Part shown: positions 45,852-54,553 of the stretch, piece by piece | Layout: the number at the start of each line of letters is the position of its first letter | Numbering within the stretch: the stretch's first letter is position 1 | Program-made: the position numbers and the translations under genes | The notes under the pieces: model-generated | Database searches by the model: none | What the model saw: only the letters and a program-made list of their open reading frames with translations | Told to the model about the DNA's origin: nothing | NCBI RefSeq assembly: GCF_019802055.1 | Contig: NZ_JAHVHW010000003.1 | Span: 124,001-188,000, forward strand | Length of the DNA: 64,000 nucleotides | Reading direction: 5' to 3' | Source of the DNA: Ferrimonas balearica | GTDB taxonomy: Bacteria > Pseudomonadota > Gammaproteobacteria > Enterobacterales > Shewanellaceae

Positions 45852-48392
45852 TTACTCGGCGCAGACTCCGTCTTTGATCAGGCAACCGTTACCGACGCTG
45901 ATGGTACGACCCTGAGTCAGAGCGTGATCCGCCACCTGAGTCTGCATCTCAACCGTCACCAGCGGAGCGATGTTCGGATCCACACCCGGAATACCACCAG
46001 TGCTGGGATCGATCAGCGAGCTATGCTGGCCTTTGGTAAAGCGCACAACCCCACTCACACGACCCGCAGAGTTGGAAGTGGTTTCGGTAATCGGCTGCAG
46101 GCCCAACGCGCGGATCAGCGGCTCAGTACCGGCCAGCGGGAAGCCTTCGACGGTGTTGGGCAGTGTCTGATCCTGAGGGTTAGTGCCGCCCTCTTCCAGA
46201 TCACCCACCACTTCAATCAGGTGCACGGGCGTGGTGTCCTTCGCCATGCCCAACAGTGCGCCGTGGTTGATCGGGTCCATGGACTCGATGGCCGTCTGCA
46301 CCGCAAAAGCAAACGGCGGGATCACCTCAGCTTCTACCTGAGCCACTACCGCAGCACACTCCGGAGACTCGATAATGCCGCCGGTGCTCTCATCGATACA
46401 CTGTGGCGCTAATTCACTGACCAGAGTCACGATCAGCACCGGATTAAAGGTAGGTGAGCCCACAAAGGTGCCCGCCAAACCACCGGACGGTGCCACCAGA
46501 GAGGCGTTACTCAAGGCATAGGGGTTCGGTCCCAGTTCCGGATTCCACAGGGTGGTGTAGGTGGCCGCACCGGTACCGACAATGCCGCCCAGGCTTAAGC
46601 CCTGCAGGCTGACCTTATCCATATCAAACAGCGGCGCTTGGCCCGCACCAACCTGAGCCATAGTCAGTCCAGTCAGTGCCAGACGCAGAGCGAGGTTATC
46701 AACAATGCCCTGGCGGAAGTTATCGCGCACAGACAGGGTGCTGCCGATGTTTACAAACGCCAGCGGATTGCCGTTGTCGTAGGCGTTGGTGCCCAGCAAA
46801 GCGCCTACGCTGGGATCCGTCGCACTCACTGCAAATACACCATCTGGTCCCATCAGCGCAGAGCGGGCACCATGCAGCGGCATATCGATGGAAACGGTGG
46901 CAATGCCTTTGGCGGCGTAAGTGCCAGCGGGGATCAGATTAAGCTCTTTCACACCACCCAGACCATGCAGAGTCAGGGCCACCGGCCAGCCTGCGGTCGG
47001 CGGAGACCAGGGTGCCCCCTGGGAGGCGTAGAACTGCTGCACACGCTCCCCGTCCGGGATGGTCATCTGTACCGGGATGGTGACACGCTCAGTAGGCGCA
47101 GGAACCGGGTTAAAACGGGTCAGGTGGCGAACGGCATCCACCGGCTCACCGGCGTCTGTCACAAAACTGGCACCCACCAGTACCGAGGGATCGACCAGGG
47201 CTTCGTTCGGGTCAATGCCTTGGGCAATCGCCTGCGTAGCAAAGCTCTCCTGGCTCAGCAGACCGCCCTGTACTGCCTGCAGTACCGCGACCGGGCTGTC
47301 TCCCAGAGCCGTCCAGCGGCCATTGATATCGCCACCGTTTTCGAGGCTGGGCATCACCTGGTAGTACGGAATGGTCAGCTCGGCGGTGTACATATCGGCC
47401 AGATCGGCGACAACACAGGCAAAATCGTTGGGGTCACAGTCCGGCAGACCGTCGCCATCAAGATCGCCACCCTTCATACCAAGCGCTTCCGCAACGGTTA
47501 CAACACCGAATTGCGGGTTGCCGGGGACCCGGAACATCGGAGCCAGGTTTTTGAAGTCGGGTTTGAAGGCCGCATGGGCCGGATCCGGAGACACCATCAA
47601 CTGAGAAAGGGTACCCACCACGTTGGTGACAGACTGAGTGGTGAATACGCCAGTGTAAGTGATGCTTTCCTTGTCCACAGAGTGGGCGGCAGCAAGGGAG
47701 TTTTCGTAGTTGTTTACCAGACCCTGCAGCAGCAGTTGGTCTGGTGTTACCAGCGGTGCGGTATTGATGTCCTGCTTCAGCAGTTCATAGGTGACGGACG
47801 GCATCACCGTCTGGCCTTCGGAATCGCTGATCTGGGTGGTGGTGATCACTGCATAGCTGCTTGATGGCTGCAGCGGCTTGAGCGGTACCATATTGATGGT
47901 ATTGCCTGAAGGTGCGGTGATGAAGTCCTCACCGAAAATCAGCTCATCGCCCACTTTACAAATACTGAGAGACTCACCGCCGGCACACTCCGGATCGGGG
48001 CTCAACGGACCGCCCAAAGTGACCTCGAAGACGCGCACCGCGCCCGGTGCTGCCGCAGACGCCGCATCAAGTTCAATATCATCACCGCCAGGTACCACGG
48101 TAATGCTCATCGGCATGGTGGTGGACCAGCCATCCAGCGCGCCCAGCGCAATCTGCGGATCGGTGTAGTCGCCACTCTCGGCTTCACCCGGGATCTCAAG
48201 CGTCCCGTCGAAGGTGCCGGAGAAAAGCAGATCGTTTGGCAGTGCGAGCACGCCGGCGCCGGGATCAAACGCGACCCGAGAGAACGGAACCGGTGATGGT
48301 GTGTTCTCGATGATTTCCTCGTAGCTGTCGCCGCTACACCCCACCAGCCCCAGGGCCGATGCGACAGCCGCGCTGAGCAACAAACGTTTCAT
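45852..48392 (-). CDS. VolA/Pla-1/cef-family lipase lipoprotein
   Basis: An 846-residue predicted extracellular lipase of the Pla-1/cef group, which includes the surface lysophospholipase VolA of Vibrio. The lipoprotein signal ends LGLVGC with Cys19. FSRVAFDPGAGVLALPNDLL is the typical family start, and the C-terminal hydrolase domain has its nucleophile Ser600 in QGLSLGG. A calcium-type DLDGDGLPDCDPND loop lies near 305-320. The ATG at 48392 has GGGGAGAG just upstream. It probably releases fatty acids from host or environmental phospholipids at the cell surface. It is inserted between sohB and yciK relative to E. coli. Confidence 0.9.
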   Translation of the reverse strand: MKRLLLSAAVASALGLVGCSGDSYEEIIENTPSPVPFSRVAFDPGAGVLALPNDLLFSGTFDGTLEIPGEAESGDYTDPQIALGALDGWSTTMPMSITVVPGGDDIELDAASAAAPGAVRVFEVTLGGPLSPDPECAGGESLSICKVGDELIFGEDFITAPSGNTINMVPLKPLQPSSSYAVITTTQISDSEGQTVMPSVTYELLKQDINTAPLVTPDQLLLQGLVNNYENSLAAAHSVDKESITYTGVFTTQSVTNVVGTLSQLMVSPDPAHAAFKPDFKNLAPMFRVPGNPQFGVVTVAEALGMKGGDLDGDGLPDCDPNDFACVVADLADMYTAELTIPYYQVMPSLENGGDINGRWTALGDSPVAVLQAVQGGLLSQESFATQAIAQGIDPNEALVDPSVLVGASFVTDAGEPVDAVRHLTRFNPVPAPTERVTIPVQMTIPDGERVQQFYASQGAPWSPPTAGWPVALTLHGLGGVKELNLIPAGTYAAKGIATVSIDMPLHGARSALMGPDGVFAVSATDPSVGALLGTNAYDNGNPLAFVNIGSTLSVRDNFRQGIVDNLALRLALTGLTMAQVGAGQAPLFDMDKVSLQGLSLGGIVGTGAATYTTLWNPELGPNPYALSNASLVAPSGGLAGTFVGSPTFNPVLIVTLVSELAPQCIDESTGGIIESPECAAVVAQVEAEVIPPFAFAVQTAIESMDPINHGALLGMAKDTTPVHLIEVVGDLEEGGTNPQDQTLPNTVEGFPLAGTEPLIRALGLQPITETTSNSAGRVSGVVRFTKGQHSSLIDPSTGGIPGVDPNIAPLVTVEMQTQVADHALTQGRTISVGNGCLIKDGVCAE

Positions 48393-48656
48393 TGGCTCTC
48401 CCCATTCCTTTGCTTTTATTTTGTCTTCCGGACCACTTTTGGTCACAATAACGGCCTGCAATGCCGGACGGGATCACACCTCCGGCATCGGGCAACATTA
48501 GCCAAAGTAACGCAAAATCCTATGGTTAGCTACACTTTTGCAACCTTGCCGCAGCACAAAACAACAACGTGAACAACCATTTGTTTAAAACAGCAGTTTA
48601 ACTTTGCGGCAACCCTTGAAATCAGGGGCTTTAAGCCGAACCAGTCGAGTAATAGC

Positions 48657-49403
48657 ATGTTGGAATACTCTGCCTCACCCGAACTCCTGAAAGACAAAGT
48701 GATCCTGGTCACCGGCGCCGGTGATGGCATCGGTAAGGAAGCCGCCTGTCAATTCGCCGCCCACGGTGCCACCGTGATCCTGTTGGGCCGTACCGTTAAG
48801 AAGCTGGAAGCGGTCTACGACGCGATTGTCGCCGCCGGTGGCCCCGAGCCCGCCATCGTTCCCCTGGATGCCAAAGGGGCCACTGAACAGAACTACATGG
48901 ACCTGGCGGACACCATTGAGGAGCAGTTTGGTCGCCTGGATGGCCTGCTGCACAACGCTGCGGTTCTGGGCGCCCTGTCTCCCTTCGAGCAACTGGGCAA
49001 AGAGATGTTTGATGAGGTGATGCAGGTTAACGTCACCGCTCAGTTCATGATGACCAAGGCCCTGCTGCCGGTGATCAAGAAGGCCCCCCATGGCTCTATC
49101 GTCTTTACCTCCTCCGGGGTGGGTCGCAAAGGTCGGGCTTTCTGGGGCGCCTACGCCATCTCCAAGTTCGCTACCGAAGGGATGATGGAGACCCTGGCCG
49201 ATGAGTTGGATGGCTCCAGCGTGCGCGCCAACTGCATCAACCCCGGCGCCACCCGCACCAGCATGCGCGCCACCGCCTTCCCGGCCGAGGACCCGCAAAC
49301 CCTGCGCACCGCCGCAGAGCTGATGCCCACCTACCTCTACCTGATGGGCGACGACAGCCTGGCGGTTAACGGCCAGAGCCTGGACGCCCAGCCCAAGCGC
49401 TGA
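48657..49403 (+). CDS. yciK: YciK, short-chain dehydrogenase/reductase
   Basis: A 248-residue classical SDR with TGxxxGIG (VTGAGDGIGKEAA), NAA (HNAAVLG) and the YxxxK catalytic pair (GAYAISKFATEGM). It matches E. coli YciK closely across the length, including NCINPGATRTSMRA. The physiological substrate is not established. The ribosome-binding site before the ATG is weak. Confidence 0.94.
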   Translation: MLEYSASPELLKDKVILVTGAGDGIGKEAACQFAAHGATVILLGRTVKKLEAVYDAIVAAGGPEPAIVPLDAKGATEQNYMDLADTIEEQFGRLDGLLHNAAVLGALSPFEQLGKEMFDEVMQVNVTAQFMMTKALLPVIKKAPHGSIVFTSSGVGRKGRAFWGAYAISKFATEGMMETLADELDGSSVRANCINPGATRTSMRATAFPAEDPQTLRTAAELMPTYLYLMGDDSLAVNGQSLDAQPKR

Positions 49404-49409
49404 GGCAAC

Positions 49410-49438
49410 AAAAAAGGGCACCTTTCGGTGCCCTTTTT
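49410..49438. terminator. Bidirectional terminator between yciK and rluB
   Basis: GGGCACC-TTTC-GGTGCCC flanked by six A and five T, between convergent genes. Confidence 0.9.
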
Positions 49439-49451
49439 GTTTGAAGCGGTA

Positions 49452-50327
49452 TCAGCCCTTGGTCGGACGTCCCTTGGCGGGACGGGCGCGGTGCTTGTGC
49501 ACGGCGCGGCGGATTTTGCCCGCCTTAAGGGTTTTCTGGCGTCGGGCGCCCAGCTTGTCCTGAGAGAGCAGAGTGCGGCTCTCACGATCCAGCCCCACCA
49601 TGTCACGCAGGTAGTTCACCTGCTCCAGCGGCAGCTCAACCCAGCCACCACGAGGCAGGCCCTTAGGCAGAGTGATGTCGCCATAGCGGATCCGCATCAG
49701 ACGGCTGACCTGAACTTCCTGGCTCTCCCACAGACGACGCACTTCGCGGTTACGGCCTTCGCTCAGTACACCGTGGTACCAGGTGTTGAGACCTTCACCA
49801 CCAGCGGGCACCAAACGCTTGAACTGCGCCGTGCCATCTTCCAGCTCCACGCCGGTACGCAGGTTCTTCAGCATCTCTTCGGTCACCTCGCCGAAGACGC
49901 GGATGGCGTATTCACGCTCCACTTCCTGCGACGGGTGCATCAAACGGTTGGCCAGTTCACCGTCGGTGGTGAACAGCAGCAGACCGGAGGTGTTGATGTC
50001 CAGACGACCGACCGCAACCCAGCGGCTGTCGCGAACCTTGGGCAGGCGGTCAAATACGGTGGGGCGGCCCTGCGGGTCGGAACGGGAGCAGAGCTCTCCT
50101 TCCGGCTTGTAGTAAGCCAGCACCCGGCAGATGACGTCCTCTTCGGATTTCAGAGAAACCAGGTGTCCGTCGATACGGACCTTCAGTTCGGCACGCCCGT
50201 CCACACGGTCACCCAACTTGGCGACCTGACCGTCGATGCTGACACGCCCGGCAGCAATCATGGCCTCGATCTCACGACGGGAGCCATGGCCGGCACGGGC
50301 CAATACTTTCTGTAACTTTTCGCTCAT
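49452..50327 (-). CDS. rluB: 23S rRNA pseudouridine(2605) synthase RluB
   Basis: RsuA-family pseudouridine synthase, 291 residues. An N-terminal S4 domain ([19 protein letters not shown]) is followed by the catalytic Asp in [14 protein letters not shown] and the NREVRRLWE segment. A basic tail ([14 protein letters not shown]) probably aids rRNA binding. It lies 11 bases after scpB in the same direction, forming scpA-scpB-rluB. Confidence 0.95.
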   Translation of the reverse strand: MSEKLQKVLARAGHGSRREIEAMIAAGRVSIDGQVAKLGDRVDGRAELKVRIDGHLVSLKSEEDVICRVLAYYKPEGELCSRSDPQGRPTVFDRLPKVRDSRWVAVGRLDINTSGLLLFTTDGELANRLMHPSQEVEREYAIRVFGEVTEEMLKNLRTGVELEDGTAQFKRLVPAGGEGLNTWYHGVLSEGRNREVRRLWESQEVQVSRLMRIRYGDITLPKGLPRGGWVELPLEQVNYLRDMVGLDRESRTLLSQDKLGARRQKTLKAGKIRRAVHKHRARPAKGRPTKG

Positions 50328-50338
50328 TCAGATCTTCT

Positions 50339-50923
50339 TTAATGTACTTGTGGCTCAGCCTCAACCTGACCGGCGCTTAAAAGGGCGTCGAGTGCGCCCT
50401 CCTCTTCCAGCGGCGGCAGACTGGACAGGCTGTCCAAACAAAAGTAGTGCAAAAACGCATCGGTGGTTGCATAGAGGGCGGGCCGTCCCGGCACCTCCTT
50501 ATGTCCTACCACCTTGATCCATCCCCTGTCCTGCAGGGTTCTCATGATATTGGCACTGACCGACACGCCGCGAACCTTCTCAATCTGTCCACGGGTTACC
50601 GGCTGGCGATACGCAATCAGCGCCAGGGTTTCCAGCAACGCTCTGGAGTAACGGGGTGCCCGCTCCTCCCACAAGTTCCCCAAGAAGGGGCTCAGGCTCT
50701 CCAGCGTCTGGAACCGGTAGCCACCACCCACCTTGACCAGTTGAACCCCCCGGGGCCGGTAATCCAGCTCCAGTTCATCCAGCATCTCGTTGATGCGGCC
50801 AATGGAAACGGCAAAGCCCGCCAGCACGGAGTCCTTGAGACCGCGAGCGGTCATCGGAGCGTCCGCCACAAAGAGTGCGGCTTCAATCAGCTGTTTCAGC
50901 TGTTCATCGCTGACTCGATTCAT
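50339..50923 (-). CDS. scpB: Segregation and condensation protein B
   Basis: Winged-helix dimer that with ScpA and an SMC protein forms a condensin complex. The 194 residues include LIEAALFVADAP and LLETLALIAYRQPVTRGQIE, the ScpB hallmarks. The start overlaps scpA by 4 bases. No smc gene is in the window. Confidence 0.95.
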   Translation of the reverse strand: MNRVSDEQLKQLIEAALFVADAPMTARGLKDSVLAGFAVSIGRINEMLDELELDYRPRGVQLVKVGGGYRFQTLESLSPFLGNLWEERAPRYSRALLETLALIAYRQPVTRGQIEKVRGVSVSANIMRTLQDRGWIKVVGHKEVPGRPALYATTDAFLHYFCLDSLSSLPPLEEEGALDALLSAGQVEAEPQVH

Positions 50924-51720
50924 GCTCTTGCCCTAACGTGGATCTGGCTGCCCGGTGCGGCCTGTTGCAGCTCAATCAGCTGCTCCTTGGTCAACTCAAG
51001 AATCGCCAGAAAACTCACCACCACGCCCGCTCGCCCCTCTTCAGGCTCAAACAGCGCCTGAAACGGCGTAAAGCGTTCCGTGGTCAGCATCTCCAGAATC
51101 CGGCTCATCCGCTCCCGGGTGGAGAGCACCTCCCGCTCAATGTGGTGGTGCTCAAAGTACTCGGTGCGCTGCAACACACTGCGCAATGCACCGAGCAACT
51201 CATCCAGGGAAACCTCCGGTGGAACCACCGCCGGCACCAGGTCGGCCGCTTTCTCAGCCTTGGCTCGCCAGAAGTCGCGCTCCTCGCGGGGGCGGTCATC
51301 CAGCTCGGTCGCGGCGTTCTTGATCACCTCGTAGGCCTGCAGCTGTTTGATCAGCAGGGCTCGGGGGTCCTCCTCCTCCTCGCCCTCGTCCATCTGGCGT
51401 GGCAACAGGAGGCGGGATTTGATCTCCGCCAGGGTTGCCGCCATCACCAGATACTCAGCCGCCAGCTCAAACTTCATGGTTTCCATCAGGGCGATGTAGT
51501 CCATGTACTGGCGGGTGATGGTCACGATAGGCAGATCCAGGATATCCAGTTTCTGCTTACGGATCAGGTACAACAGCAGGTCGAGCGGGCCTTCAAAGGC
51601 CTCAAGAATCACTTCAAGCGCTTCCGGCGGGATAAACAGATCCGCCGGCCACTGTGTGACCGGCTCACCCCGGACCAGCGCAAGGGGCAAAGGCTGTTGG
51701 ATCTGCGGTGAAGGTTCCAT
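50920..51720 (-). CDS. scpA: Segregation and condensation protein A (kleisin)
   Basis: Kleisin subunit of the SMC-ScpAB condensin. The 266 residues include FEGPLDLLLYLIRKQKLDI near 40-60 and EYLVMAATLAEIKSRLLLP near 88-106, then an acidic stretch (DEGEEEED). It has a C-terminal winged-helix region. Translation is coupled to scpB. E. coli lacks this pair and uses MukBEF instead. Confidence 0.95.
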   Translation of the reverse strand: MEPSPQIQQPLPLALVRGEPVTQWPADLFIPPEALEVILEAFEGPLDLLLYLIRKQKLDILDLPIVTITRQYMDYIALMETMKFELAAEYLVMAATLAEIKSRLLLPRQMDEGEEEEDPRALLIKQLQAYEVIKNAATELDDRPREERDFWRAKAEKAADLVPAVVPPEVSLDELLGALRSVLQRTEYFEHHHIEREVLSTRERMSRILEMLTTERFTPFQALFEPEEGRAGVVVSFLAILELTKEQLIELQQAAPGSQIHVRARA

Positions 51721-51778
51721 TCACATCCCAGAAGAAAAACACGCCATTATACGCAAGAGGCTTGCCCCTTGTCAGTGA

Positions 51779-52399
51779 TTATTCGAAGGGGGTGGGGTCT
51801 CCCGCTCCCACCCGGACCACGACGCCCTCACCTTCGGAGAAATCAACCACCGTGGTCGGGCTTTCACCGAGGTAGCCGCCGTGCATGATCAGGTCCACCT
51901 GATGCTCCAACTTATCGCGGATGTCCTCGGGATCCGACTCCGCCAGCGTTTCACCGGGCAGGATAAGGGAGGTGGACATCATCGGCTCTCCCAACGCCTC
52001 CAGCAAGGCCAGTGCGATGGCGTTATCCGGCACCCGGATGCCGATGGTTTTGCGCTTGGCGTTGAGCAGGCGGCGGGGTACCTCTTTGGTGCCCTTAAAC
52101 ACAAAGGTGTAGGGTCCCGGTGTGTTGTTTTTCAGCAGGCGGAACGCGGCGTTGTCCACACGGGCGTAAAGGGACAGTTCGGACAGGTCCCGACACATCA
52201 GTGTGAAGTTGTGGTTTTCATTCAGTCGGCGGATGCGGCAGATCCGCTCCAAGGCCGATTTGTCGCCGATATGGCAACCCAGAGCGTATCCTGAGTCCGT
52301 GGGATAGACGATCACCCCACCCTTCTGGATCATTGCCACCGCCTGATTAATCAGGCGGGACTGTGGGTTTTCCGGGTGAACATAGAAAAATTGGCTCAT
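51779..52399 (-). CDS. yciO: YciO, Sua5/TsaC-like protein
   Basis: A 206-residue YrdC-domain protein, matching E. coli YciO closely: MSQFFYVHPENPQSRLINQA, VYPTDSGYALGC, RICRIRRLNENHNFTLMCRD and KRKTIGIRVP. It is a paralogue of the threonylcarbamoyl-AMP synthase TsaC, but YciO is not the main tRNA t6A enzyme in E. coli and its role is unclear. It lies 9 bases after rnm, so the two are one operon. Confidence 0.93.
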   Translation of the reverse strand: MSQFFYVHPENPQSRLINQAVAMIQKGGVIVYPTDSGYALGCHIGDKSALERICRIRRLNENHNFTLMCRDLSELSLYARVDNAAFRLLKNNTPGPYTFVFKGTKEVPRRLLNAKRKTIGIRVPDNAIALALLEALGEPMMSTSLILPGETLAESDPEDIRDKLEHQVDLIMHGGYLGESPTTVVDFSEGEGVVVRVGAGDPTPFE

Positions 52400-52408
52400 A
52401 GAACGTCC

Positions 52409-53236
52409 TTAAACCCAGCCGAGATGATGCCAGACGCCGGGCTGTTCGGGGCGCTGAAGCCCCCGGCCCAACTCGATCCAGCGACCCGGCTGGTGAAAAT
52501 CGGAACCGGCGGAGATCAGCAGCTCGTGCTCCTCCGCCAGGCTCAACAGAAAGCGGCGTTGGTCGGGGGACTGCTGGCACCCCAGTGCCTCCATCGCCAT
52601 GCCGCCTGCCGCTTTAAACTCCCCTAGTAATTTACGCAACCACTTGTTGGAAAGCGAATATTTCCCCGGGTGAGCCAGTACCGAAACGCCGCCAGCCTGA
52701 TGAATCACGCTGATCGCCTCCTCAATGCTGCACCACTGGGTTGCCACGTAGGCGCTTTGCCCTTTGCCCAGGTACTTATCAAACGCCGCCTGGGGTTGGC
52801 GAACAATACCGCGCTCCACCAATACCCGGGCAAAGTGACCCCGCCCAACGATGCCATCGCCCGCTTTGGTACGAGCCGCTTCGTAGGCCCCTTCAATGCG
52901 GCGCTTAGCCAGCTTTTCGCCGATGGCGATGGCCCGGGATTCGCGACTGGCCTGTTGCTGGGTCAGCAGTGCGGTCATCGCCGGATGGGTGACATCAAAG
53001 CCCAGCCCGACAATATGGATTTCAAAGCCGTGCCAGCGGGTGGAGATCTCTACCCCCTCAATCAGGCGCACCCCCTCCTGCTCAGCAACGGGCTGTGCTT
53101 CCAGCAGTCCGGCGGTGGTGTCATGGTCGGTGATGGCCAGAATCGCCACCTGCTGCAAAGCAGCGCGTTTCACCAGTTCACTGGGAGAGAGCGTGCCGTC
53201 TGAAGCGGTGGTGTGGCAGTGCAGGTCGATTTTCAT
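52409..53236 (-). CDS. rnm: RNase AM (YciV), PHP-domain 5'-exonuclease
   Basis: A 275-residue PHP-family metal-dependent phosphoesterase. Motifs are DLHCHTTASDG (3-14), AITDHDT (about 38-44), GVEISTRW, HPGKYSLS and GSDFH. In E. coli this enzyme trims the 5' end of 23S and other rRNAs. The ATG at 53236 follows AGGAG; an upstream in-frame start would add 23 unrelated residues. It is divergent from the trp operon, as in E. coli. Confidence 0.94.
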   Translation of the reverse strand: MKIDLHCHTTASDGTLSPSELVKRAALQQVAILAITDHDTTAGLLEAQPVAEQEGVRLIEGVEISTRWHGFEIHIVGLGFDVTHPAMTALLTQQQASRESRAIAIGEKLAKRRIEGAYEAARTKAGDGIVGRGHFARVLVERGIVRQPQAAFDKYLGKGQSAYVATQWCSIEEAISVIHQAGGVSVLAHPGKYSLSNKWLRKLLGEFKAAGGMAMEALGCQQSPDQRRFLLSLAEEHELLISAGSDFHQPGRWIELGRGLQRPEQPGVWHHLGWV

Positions 53237-53307
53237 GGGGCTCCTTGCTGTCAGAGCGCCATTGTACTTCACTCGATAAACAAAAACCCTATGGCGAAAA
53301 TTCACCC

Positions 53308-53337
53308 TTGACAGGGGGGGCTGCGGGTCTGTAGCCT
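53308..53337 (+). promoter_or_regulatory. Possible trp operon promoter
   Basis: A perfect TTGACA at 53308-53313 is followed at 18 bases by a poor TAGCCT (53332-53337), about 50 bases before trpL. No TrpR-type operator was recognised by eye, so attenuation may be the main control. Confidence 0.35.
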
Positions 53338-53385
53338 TCCGGTGTAAAGTTAAAACGTCAATTTTCTGGTACAGGTTTACACGGC

Positions 53386-53439
53386 ATGTTTATCCGTCAG
53401 TTCAACAACATCGCATGGTGGTGGCACTCCCGAACATAG
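53386..53439 (+). CDS. trpL: trp operon leader peptide TrpL
   Basis: A 17-codon open frame (MFIRQFNNIAWWWHSRT, then TAG) with three consecutive Trp codons, placed just before an attenuator. When charged tRNA-Trp is scarce the ribosome should stall at 53416-53424 and leave segment 2 free. AGG lies 10 bases upstream of the ATG. The frame does not resemble E. coli TrpL in sequence, only in design. Confidence 0.95.
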   Translation: MFIRQFNNIAWWWHSRT

Positions 53440-53518
53440 CGGGGGTACGTTGAGCTGTACCTAAAGAAAAGACACCGAATCTTTAAACCCGCTTTCGACA
53501 ACCGAAAGCGGGTTTTTT
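53426..53518 (+). promoter_or_regulatory. Tryptophan attenuator (1:2, 2:3 and 3:4 hairpins)
   Basis: Segments 1:2 are ACTCCCG (53426-53432) and CGGGGGT (53440-53446). The 2:3 antiterminator is AGCGGG (53438-53443) with CCCGCT (53488-53493). The 3:4 terminator is AACCCGCTTTCG (53486-53497), loop ACAAC, CGAAAGCGGGTT (53503-53514), then T to 53518. A further GGTAC/GTACC hairpin (53444-53448, 53457-53461) could compete in the linker. The pairings are mutually exclusive exactly as attenuation requires. Confidence 0.92.
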
Positions 53519-53539
53519 CATATCTGGGGAATACGAAGC

Positions 53540-54553
53540 ATGATCATCATCTTGAAACCCGGCGTCAGCGAACAGGATGCCAAGCAACTGGTTCAGAAAA
53601 TTGAGTCCACCGGGTTGAAGCCACTCTATATGCCGGGTGTGGAGCGCACGGTTCTGGGCGCCATCGGCGATGAGCGCGTCCTGCAATCCCTGCATCTCGA
53701 CAGTGACCCGAGAGTGGATGAGATCAAGCCGATTCTGTCCAAATACAAGCTGGTGTCCCGCGAGCTCAACCCGGTCGACAGCCATGTGATGCTGGGCCAG
53801 CATCTGGTGGGCGGCGGGCGCTTCACCGTTATCGCTGGGCCTTGCGGCGTAGAATCCCGGGAGCAACTGCTGGGTGTCGCGGAGATGATTCAGCAGCATC
53901 CCGTTGCGGCACTGCGCGGCGGTGCCTTTAAGCCCCGCACCAGCCCCTACAGTTTTCAGGGATTGGGGGAAGAGGGCCTGAAGTTGCTGAAAGAGGCCAA
54001 TGCCAAAACCGGCCTGCCTACCGTTTCCGAAGTGGTGGATGCGGCAGATGCGGAACTGATGGCCCAATACGTCGACTGTCTGCAGGTGGGTGCACGCAAC
54101 ATGCAGAACTTCCGTCTGCTTGAAGCGGTGGGGAAACTGGGCCTTCCCATCCTGCTGAAGCGGGGCATGAGCGCCACCATCGAGGAGTTGCTTCTGGCCG
54201 CCGAGTACATCGTAAATGCGGGCAACCCCAACGTCATTCTCTGTGAACGCGGGATCCGCACCTTTGAGACCGCCACCCGCAACACCCTGGACCTGAACGC
54301 TGTCGCCTACCTGAAACGCAAAACCCATCTTCCGGTTCTGGTGGACCCCAGCCACGGTACCGGTGTCCGCGAACTGATCGCCCCCCTCTCCTACGCGAGC
54401 GCTGCGGTCGGCGCAGATGGCATCATTGTCGAAACCCACCTGAACCCTGCCGAGGCCTTGTCCGATGGACATCAGGCGCTGAATGCGGAACAGTTTGCAG
54501 ACCTGATCACCGGCTTGCGCCCCTTTGTTGAAGCGGCAGGAAAAACCTTATGA
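53540..54553 (+). CDS. DAHP synthase, type I-beta (Thermotoga-like), first structural gene of the trp operon
   Basis: Condenses phosphoenolpyruvate and erythrose-4-phosphate to DAHP, the first shikimate step. The 337-residue chain has an N-terminal ferredoxin-like regulatory domain (1-70) and a TIM barrel. Metal ligands Cys102, His272, Glu298 and Asp309 are all found and fall at the same numbers as in the 338-residue Thermotoga maritima enzyme. It is not the AroF/G/H type (I-alpha) of E. coli. It lies 21 bases after the attenuator T run and overlaps trpE by 4 bases, so it is attenuated with trp. Its feedback effector is not known from sequence. Confidence 0.93.
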   Translation: MIIILKPGVSEQDAKQLVQKIESTGLKPLYMPGVERTVLGAIGDERVLQSLHLDSDPRVDEIKPILSKYKLVSRELNPVDSHVMLGQHLVGGGRFTVIAGPCGVESREQLLGVAEMIQQHPVAALRGGAFKPRTSPYSFQGLGEEGLKLLKEANAKTGLPTVSEVVDAADAELMAQYVDCLQVGARNMQNFRLLEAVGKLGLPILLKRGMSATIEELLLAAEYIVNAGNPNVILCERGIRTFETATRNTLDLNAVAYLKRKTHLPVLVDPSHGTGVRELIAPLSYASAAVGADGIIVETHLNPAEALSDGHQALNAEQFADLITGLRPFVEAAGKTL

